Source: Rhodobacteraceae bacterium UBA6141 (lineage in GTDB: Bacteria; Pseudomonadota; Alphaproteobacteria; Rhodobacterales; Rhodobacteraceae). From it: 6,587 nt of DNA. Below, piece by piece: positions 1 through 4,119 of the stretch; position 1 is the first letter of the stretch, and every line of letters begins with the position of its first letter. The translations under genes and the position numbers were made by a program. The stretch spans positions 1 through 6,587 of the forward strand of contig DIVD01000085.1 in the NCBI GenBank assembly GCA_002423245.1. Reading direction: 5' to 3'. The notes beneath the pieces are model-generated. The model was not told the DNA's origin and ran no database searches. It was given only the letters and a program-made list of their open reading frames with translations.

Positions 1-12
1 GGTTGAAGACTT

Positions 13-57
13 TGGTTGCGGGAGTTGGATTTGAACCAACGACCTTCAGGTTATGAG
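13..57 (-). other. Partial initiator tRNA-Met (3' half), probable att site
   Basis: Read on the minus strand, this holds the anticodon loop CTCATAA (57-51, CAT anticodon at 55-53), the 3' anticodon strand CCTGA (50-46), variable bases AGGTC, a perfect T arm (GTTGG at 40-36, loop TTCAAAT, CCAAC at 28-24), acceptor strand TCCCGCA (23-17), the discriminator A and an encoded CCA (15-13). This is the 3' half of a bacterial initiator tRNA-Met. Upstream of base 57 there is no D arm or 5' acceptor strand, so it is not a functional tRNA. Integrases of the type found at 1594-2697 commonly recombine at tRNA 3' ends and leave such a fragment at one junction. I infer an attL or attR core. The intact gene should lie at the other end of the element, outside this window. 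Confidence 0.8.
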
Positions 58-106
58 GGCTACCCCCAGTGTTCGGAATACCTTTATGATTTCCGCTGGT
101 TAGCCC
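57..106. repeat. Imperfect 15-bp stem-loop next to the att fragment
   Basis: Three nested pairings are visible: GGGCTA (57-62) with TAGCCC (101-106), CCAG (66-69) with CTGG (96-99), and CGGAA (74-78) with TTCCG (91-95). Small internal loops separate them and a 12-base loop closes the top. The outer arm begins at the base where tRNA similarity stops. No T-run follows on either strand, so it does not look like an intrinsic terminator. It could be a recombination accessory site or a structured boundary element. Its role is unknown. Confidence 0.45.
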
Positions 107-207
107 ATTTTCCGGCTCGCAACGTCGGCGTCGTGTCGCACGGAACAGCCGCAAGCTATTGGGAAGGAATGGGAATTTAGATGCGACGGCCATTGCCGCT
201 TCGGAAG

Positions 208-744
208 TCAAGGGCCCGGCTGACAGGGGCGCTCGAACCACGCCCGGTCGCGAAGCTCGTCGTTGTCGACGTTTCGCCATGCGCACGGCGGAACGAAAGG
301 CGGGCGCCCTTCATCGAGCAATAGGCCCGGCCCGAGCCAGCCCGTGTAGTATCCGTCGCAGCCCTCGCCAGGCTTGCTCAGGCCGCTGACGTCCATCGCA
401 TCAGAGTAGTCGACCGACAGCTTGCTGTCGGTCTCGGCGTCGTAGAGGCCGGTGAACGAACGCTCGTATGACTGCACGAAGACGTACCGGTCGTTAAAGC
501 AGACGCCCTCCACATCGCGCGCCAGCCGGATCGTCCCGTTCGTCGCGAACAGGTCCCAGCGGCCGTAGCGGTTCCAGTCGAACTCTCGGCCCAACTGCAT
601 CCCACTCGGCAAAGTCACGGACTCCTGAAAGCTCATCGCCCACCGAGCGCCGGCGACCAATGCCCAGAGGAGGATCAGCCCGGCCAGACCGAGCAGCGTG
701 TATCGGGCAAACGTGCCCGCGAGAGATCGCGGCCCGTATGTCAT
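208..744 (-). CDS. Membrane-anchored hypothetical protein, candidate immunity protein
   Basis: This encodes 178 residues of no family I can name. A basic N-terminus (R6, R14) is followed by a hydrophobic stretch at about residues 14-36, which predicts one membrane anchor (or uncleaved signal) with the rest outside the cytoplasm. The exported part contains exactly four cysteines (C82, C129, C154, C174), compatible with two disulfides, and is rich in Tyr, Trp and Asp. Its start codon overlaps the stop of the upstream gene (ATGA, 741-744), so the two are almost certainly co-transcribed and translationally coupled. If the upstream gene is a toxin, this is its expected immunity partner. A lipid- or envelope-located accessory protein is the alternative. 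The ORF itself is well supported by the overlap; the immunity role is inference. Confidence 0.75.
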   Translation of the reverse strand: MTYGPRSLAGTFARYTLLGLAGLILLWALVAGARWAMSFQESVTLPSGMQLGREFDWNRYGRWDLFATNGTIRLARDVEGVCFNDRYVFVQSYERSFTGLYDAETDSKLSVDYSDAMDVSGLSKPGEGCDGYYTGWLGPGLLLDEGRPPFVPPCAWRNVDNDELRDRAWFERPCQPGP

Positions 745-1514
745 CGCCCACCGACCCCGCCGTACTCGCTCCTCCCGGCGTCCTTCATCACCTCGGCGGA
801 GAAACGCGCCGTCCAGTTGCCGGTGATCGGATACGGCGTGCCGCCGGCCTCGATGCCAACATCAAGCGGATCCTCGAAAATATCTCTGAACTCGAAGATG
901 GTCTCGCCGGATATCCGAAGCATCGCGCCGCGGTCGTCGACTCGACCGATGAAGATTCCGCGAACCACGCCATCGCCATGGGAGAATGCGATATCGCCGA
1001 AATCGTACGGAGCGCCGAAGTCGTAGCTGAGCGAGCCCGCGCCTGACGCGCGCGCTTCATTCGCGATCTGGTCCGCGAGACGACGGAACGCGCCTTCGGC
1101 CCCATCGCCATAGGCGTATTGCTCGGCAATCTCTCGCAGGTGTCCGATCTCCAGCAGGGCCACCGCGCGTCCGCCGCCATTATAGTAGTGGCGAACGAAA
1201 TCGCGGTTGATCCAGCGATCATAGCTCGACGCGAGGCTCGTGGTGAACTCGTGAAATCCGAACTCGGTCTCACCAGCCACGAAAGGGACAGCCTCGCAAC
1301 GGCAGTTGTAGTCCTCGCCGGGATGCCCGGTGGCGGGAGGATCGGACCATGAGAACACGCGGCCGCCGTTCATCCGGTGCGACGGGCGCACGCGCTCGTC
1401 GCGCAGGGTGCGCCAGACATACTGATCCGTGATCCCGGCCTGTTTCAGCGACAGACGGATCGGCGTTCCCCTGCGGAGATATTCGACGAAGGCCTCGGTG
1501 TGCGTGACAGTCAT
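741..1514 (-). CDS. MuF/SPP1 gp7-like minor head protein fragment fused to an unknown C-terminal domain, candidate phage-borne toxin
   Basis: The protein has 257 residues. Residues about 34-60 (W34, RVRPSH at 41-46, NGG, F-W, DPP) and HPGEDYNCRC at 64-73 form the signature C-terminal part of phage Mu F/SPP1 gp7 head morphogenesis proteins. The long helical region that precedes this motif in true minor head proteins is absent: only about 33 residues come before it, and an in-frame TAA lies roughly 60 bases upstream of the start, so it has not simply been cut by a wrong start call. A second region follows (about 90-245), with a helical segment (116-156) and a beta-rich tail containing SGETIFEF, DPLD and GGTPYPITGNW. 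MuF-domain proteins with variable C-terminal toxin domains are a known phage-encoded polymorphic toxin class. That parallel and the overlapping membrane-protein gene suggest a toxin. No catalytic motif is recognisable, so a structural or decoy role remains possible. A weak GAGG ribosome site lies 9 bases before the ATG. Confidence 0.8.
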   Translation of the reverse strand: MTVTHTEAFVEYLRRGTPIRLSLKQAGITDQYVWRTLRDERVRPSHRMNGGRVFSWSDPPATGHPGEDYNCRCEAVPFVAGETEFGFHEFTTSLASSYDRWINRDFVRHYYNGGGRAVALLEIGHLREIAEQYAYGDGAEGAFRRLADQIANEARASGAGSLSYDFGAPYDFGDIAFSHGDGVVRGIFIGRVDDRGAMLRISGETIFEFRDIFEDPLDVGIEAGGTPYPITGNWTARFSAEVMKDAGRSEYGGVGGR

Positions 1515-1548
1515 GATGGAGAGCCTCTGCGGTCGGCCCTGCGAACAT

Positions 1549-1581
1549 GGACAATTTGACTGAAGATCGCGTTAACTGTCC
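1549..1581. promoter_or_regulatory. Imperfect inverted repeat upstream of the cargo genes
   Basis: GGACAATT (1549-1556) and AACTGTCC (1574-1581) are inverted copies with one mismatch, 17 bases apart. They lie in the 79-base gap between the integrase stop and the start of the MuF-like gene, where a cargo promoter or operator would be expected. I see no convincing -35/-10 pair. It may be chance. Confidence 0.25.
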
Positions 1582-1593
1582 GCTCGATGCGGA

Positions 1594-2697
1594 TCACCCC
1601 AGCAGCTTCGCCTCGACCATCGCCATTGCCTTCTGGTGGTCGGGCGACGGGAACAGGTGGCCGTAGCGCTCCATGGTCATCTGGATCGAGGAATGGCCCG
1701 CGAAGGTCATGATCTCCTTGATCGAGAAGCCCTGCTCGATCCAGAGCGACACGGCGAAGTGGCGCAGGTCGTGCCAGCGCATCGTCACCTCGACCTTTTC
1801 CTGCAGCTTGCGGAACCGCGCCTGCGTGTTGGTGTGCTGGAGGATCCCGCCCCGCGGCGCGGGGAACACCAGCCCGAGGGCGCTTTTCGGGCAGCGCAGT
1901 TTCCAGCGGCGCAGGGCGTTGAGGACCATCGGCCCGGCCGGGATGTCGCGATACCCCGCGCGCGATTTCGGCTCGCCCATCTGGTTGTAGGCGTCGGCGC
2001 GCTGGCGGATGTGGATGAAGCCCTTCTCGAAATCCACGTCCTGCCAGCGAAGGCCCCGCAGTTCGGACGCGCGCAGACCGCCGAGGGCCGAGACGATCAG
2101 GTGCGGCTTGAAATCCTCGTCGGCCGCCTCGATCAGCGCGCGGATCGCCTCCTTCGACGGCACCGGGGCCTTGTGGTCGATCCGGCTGGACTTGATGATG
2201 CGGACGCCGTGGGCGGCGTTGGTGAACAGCTGGCCGTTGTCGATGGCATGGTCGAGGATCAGCTTCAGCACCGAGATGGCGCGACGGGTCAGATGCTCGG
2301 ACCGCCCGTTCAGCAGCAGCCGGTCGCGGAACTCGTTGACATGGCGGCGAGTGAGGTGGGCGATCAGCTTGTCCCCGATCCCCACTTCGGGATCCTTGAT
2401 GTGCAGCCGCACGTAGTCGCTGTAGCCGCGCAGGGTCGACCGCTCCATCCGCCGCCCGGTCTTGCAGCGCACCTCGCAGTGGTCGAGCCAGCTTTTCGCG
2501 GCCTCGGCCACCGTGATGCTCTCGCTGTCGGCCAGATAGGTGTGGTTGGCGACCAGCGAGCGGACCTTCACGAGATAGACGTCGGCGTCCTTCCGGCGCG
2601 GGAACAGCTTCGAGCGGCGCTTGCCGGCCTGGTCGGTGAAATCCACCTGCCAGCGCACCAGGCCCGAGGGCAGTGTTCGTTTCCGGATCGTGGCCAT
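1594..2697 (-). CDS. int: Phage-type tyrosine recombinase/integrase
   Basis: This 367-residue site-specific recombinase cuts and rejoins attachment sites through a covalent 3'-phosphotyrosine, and should drive integration and excision of this element. The N-terminus (1-50) resembles an arm-binding domain with basic beta strands. Residues about 60-160 are the SAM-like core-binding domain, and about 175-355 the catalytic domain. All catalytic residues are visible: R209 (GLRASE), K244 in the beta-hairpin (EPKSRAG), H309 and R312 (WHDLRH), H335 (AGHSS) and nucleophile Y345 (MERYGH). The length is normal for the family. I chose the ATG at 2695-2697 because the protein begins with typical integrase sequence (MATIRKRTLPSG) and AGGGAAA lies five bases upstream. 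An open frame continues upstream to an ATG at 2859, but that extension looks non-coding and covers the divergent control region. The nearby initiator-tRNA fragment gives the likely target. Confidence 0.95.
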   Translation of the reverse strand: MATIRKRTLPSGLVRWQVDFTDQAGKRRSKLFPRRKDADVYLVKVRSLVANHTYLADSESITVAEAAKSWLDHCEVRCKTGRRMERSTLRGYSDYVRLHIKDPEVGIGDKLIAHLTRRHVNEFRDRLLLNGRSEHLTRRAISVLKLILDHAIDNGQLFTNAAHGVRIIKSSRIDHKAPVPSKEAIRALIEAADEDFKPHLIVSALGGLRASELRGLRWQDVDFEKGFIHIRQRADAYNQMGEPKSRAGYRDIPAGPMVLNALRRWKLRCPKSALGLVFPAPRGGILQHTNTQARFRKLQEKVEVTMRWHDLRHFAVSLWIEQGFSIKEIMTFAGHSSIQMTMERYGHLFPSPDHQKAMAMVEAKLLG

Positions 2698-2710
2698 CCG
2701 ACTTTCCCTA

Positions 2711-2738
2711 GTTATGACAATGCGTTGAGCGTCGTCAG
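2711..2738 (-). promoter_or_regulatory. Possible sigma70-type integrase promoter
   Basis: On the minus strand CTGACG (2738-2733) and CATAAC (2716-2711) are separated by 16 bases, each matching four of six consensus positions. The start point would fall close to the ribosome site of int, giving a very short leader. This weakens the call. Confidence 0.2.
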
Positions 2739-2815
2739 CCTTCTGCATTGCCATCGGTTGCGGGGCATGGCGAGGCGAAAGTGAATACCCCGGAAGCCAG
2801 TATCGGATTTTTACA

Positions 2816-2846
2816 CCGAAACGCTCTTGTGCGCCAGAGGTTTCGG
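2816..2846. promoter_or_regulatory. Strong dyad, candidate operator of the replication operon
   Basis: CCGAAAC (2816-2822) and GTTTCGG (2840-2846) are perfect inverted arms. Inside them CTCT (2824-2827) pairs with AGAG (2836-2839), leaving one unpaired G and an 8-base centre. The dyad lies in the divergent region between int and the plus-strand operon and covers the -35 and spacer of the promoter candidate at 2827-2855. This is a classic place for a repressor or activator to bind. As RNA it could also form a hairpin, but no T-run follows it, so attenuation is less likely. The binding protein is unknown; the products of the first two genes of the operon are candidates. Confidence 0.5.
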
Positions 2847-2855
2847 AGCTACATT
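2827..2855 (+). promoter_or_regulatory. Possible promoter of the rightward operon
   Basis: TTGTGC (2827-2832) and TACATT (2850-2855) are spaced by the optimal 17 bases, with three and four consensus matches. Transcription would begin near 2862, leaving about 24 bases of leader that includes the AAGGAG ribosome site at 2868-2873. The elements are weak on their own; position and the overlapping dyad support the call. Confidence 0.3.
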
Positions 2856-2885
2856 CCAAAACAACCCAAGGAGTCCACCGCCGTC

Positions 2886-3536
2886 ATGGCAAAACTGAGC
2901 GATCTCATCCCCACGCTTGCGCAGGTTCTGCCGATGCCCGAGCAGACCGTGGCGGTGATTGCGCGCAGCTTGCGCCAGGAACGCCTGCTGTCGACGGGCG
3001 GGCGCGGGCCGGGCGCGGCGGACATGACACCCGACGACTGCGCCCGCTTGTTGCTGGCGATCATGGCCACCGATCAGGTGAAGGATGCGGTGCGCGCAGT
3101 GCAGACCTTCTGGGCCTTCCCTGTCGAGGTTGTGCACTGCAGCACCACGGCGTCGGAGGACGAACAGGACGAGTGGCTGCCGCTCCCCGAGGCGATGCAC
3201 AGCCTCATCGGGGCGAAAACCTTTGGCGAGATGCTGGCGGGCCTGATCGCGGCGGCTCGAGACGGCGCGCTGGATGCGGCCCTCGGCGGCATCGCGCTAC
3301 CCTTCATGAAGATCGAGGTCGAGCGGCGGTTCCACACCGCATCCGTCTCCCTCGCAGGGTCCAGCGACGGGCTGATGCCCGACCGGACCGTGATGATCGC
3401 CAGCTTCGCACCGCCGAAGGGGCAGCTGCGCAGGTTGATGGAAGCATCCGGATTTCACGAGGGCGGCGACGCGATGGTCAGCTTCGCCGTCAGTCAGAGA
3501 ACGATCATCGCGCTCGGCGCGCTGATCCGCACCTAG
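2886..3536 (+). CDS. Hypothetical protein with possible N-terminal DNA-binding domain
   Basis: This 216-residue protein leads the rightward operon. Residues about 5-60 contain helices compatible with a winged or simple helix-turn-helix. The central STGGRGPGAADMTPDDCARLL (36-56) is a pattern I associate with alphaproteobacterial phage proteins of unknown function that begin with a predicted DNA-binding domain. The rest (about 75-216) alternates strands and helices with no motif I can name; it has no membrane segment or signal peptide. I start it at the ATG at 2886, preceded by AAGGAG (2868-2873) at 12 bases, which is slightly long. The frame stays open upstream to an ATG at 2748, but that would run through the dyad and promoter and shows no protein-like sequence. 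Regulation of the element or an accessory replication role are guesses from position. The ORF is secure; the function is unknown. Confidence 0.8.
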   Translation: MAKLSDLIPTLAQVLPMPEQTVAVIARSLRQERLLSTGGRGPGAADMTPDDCARLLLAIMATDQVKDAVRAVQTFWAFPVEVVHCSTTASEDEQDEWLPLPEAMHSLIGAKTFGEMLAGLIAAARDGALDAALGGIALPFMKIEVERRFHTASVSLAGSSDGLMPDRTVMIASFAPPKGQLRRLMEASGFHEGGDAMVSFAVSQRTIIALGALIRT

Positions 3537-3547
3537 GAGGACAGGAC

Positions 3548-3793
3548 ATGCAAACGGAAATGCGGGCTGGACCCGCCACGGAGGAGGCTTGCCCGACGCT
3601 GGCCGACGATCTGCTGCGCGGCGCGGACGCCATCGCGATCTTCGTCTTCGGCGACGCGAAGGCGCGGCGGAAGGTCTACTACTATGCGGGCGAGGCCAAG
3701 GTGCGGATGCCCACCTTCCGGATGGGCAACGTGATCTGCGCGCGTAAATCCACGCTGCGCAACTGGATCGAGATCCAGGAGGGCGCGCAATGA
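3548..3793 (+). CDS. Small excisionase/AlpA-like helix-turn-helix protein
   Basis: This 81-residue protein has a winged helix-turn-helix look over about residues 18-77: LLRGADAIAIF, then a short turn, KVYYYAGEAK, a wing-like PTFRMGNVICARKS, and a closing helix TLRNWIEIQ. The order of helix, recognition helix, basic wing and final tryptophan helix matches small MerR/AlpA/Xis-type DNA-binding proteins of phages and islands. Such proteins act as recombination directionality factors with the integrase or as activators of integrase or replication genes. It starts at the ATG at 3548 with a perfect AGGAGG (3535-3540) overlapping the previous stop codon, so it is translated in tandem with that gene. 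The frame is open further upstream only because it lies inside the previous gene. An excision or regulatory role fits its place between integrase and replicase, but cannot be separated from sequence alone. Confidence 0.8.
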   Translation: MQTEMRAGPATEEACPTLADDLLRGADAIAIFVFGDAKARRKVYYYAGEAKVRMPTFRMGNVICARKSTLRNWIEIQEGAQ

Positions 3794-4116
3794 TGGACCC
3801 GCTCTATCGGTTCACGCCGTGGGATCACGTCATGCTGGGCGAGCGGCTGCGCGGCTGCCGAGGGGCGATCATGGATCTCCTGGCCGTCGCCCCGCCCGAA
3901 AGCGAGACAAGCCGCCTCGCGCGCGAGACCATCGCCGCCGTGGATCGGCTGCGCACGGAGATGGACTGCCACATGCAGATTACTCGGCAGCTGCGGCGCG
4001 ATCCGCGGCGTCTGAGCCGGCATGTCTACGGCGGGCAGACGCACTTCTCCGGCTGCCTCGCCACCGCGGAGGAGCGCGCGCGGGACGATTTTGCGGGCTG
4101 GGAGATGGAGGACTGA
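3790..4116 (+). CDS. Hypothetical protein of 108 residues
   Basis: I do not recognise this family. The protein is mostly helical, charged and soluble, with many Arg and Glu residues and two separated His/Cys positions (C56-H57 in the ETIAA...MDCHMQ segment, and GGQTHFSGC near 81-89), too few and too irregular to claim a zinc site. Its ATG overlaps the stop of the helix-turn-helix gene (ATGA, 3790-3793), and AGGAGG at 3777-3782 sits 7 bases upstream, so translation is coupled. A second in-frame ATG follows at once (3793) and could equally be used. The next gene starts three bases after its stop. Its position directly before the primase suggests a replication accessory or regulator; that is context only. 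Confidence 0.75.
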   Translation: MMDPLYRFTPWDHVMLGERLRGCRGAIMDLLAVAPPESETSRLARETIAAVDRLRTEMDCHMQITRQLRRDPRRLSRHVYGGQTHFSGCLATAEERARDDFAGWEMED

Positions 4117-4119
4117 GCC

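Noticed and set aside
13..106. A complete tRNA gene
   Set aside because: No D arm and no 5' acceptor strand able to pair with TCCCGCA is present upstream of base 57 on the minus strand. That space is filled by the stem-loop instead.
57..106. Intrinsic terminator for the cargo genes
   Set aside because: Neither side of the stem is followed by a T-run in the direction of transcription, and the apical loop is long.
741..1514. Colicin M-like lipid II-degrading domain in the C-terminal half
   Set aside because: The beta-rich tail and membrane-anchored neighbour recalled colicin M and its immunity protein, but the catalytic D-x-Y-D...H-R arrangement is absent, so the match is not supportable.
1636..2784. 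Long plus-strand open frame of 382 codons opposite the integrase
   Set aside because: It lies wholly antisense to a complete, motif-confirmed integrase. Its protein is a low-complexity run rich in Arg, Val, Glu and His with no domain, as expected from high-GC antisense frames.
2698..2859. N-terminal extension of the integrase
   Set aside because: The extra 54 residues show no integrase similarity, would cover the divergent control region, and lack a good ribosome site, while the ATG at 2697 has one.
2748..2885. N-terminal extension of the 216-aa protein
   Set aside because: It would include the dyad and promoter candidate, and the AAGGAG at 2868-2873 points to the ATG at 2886.
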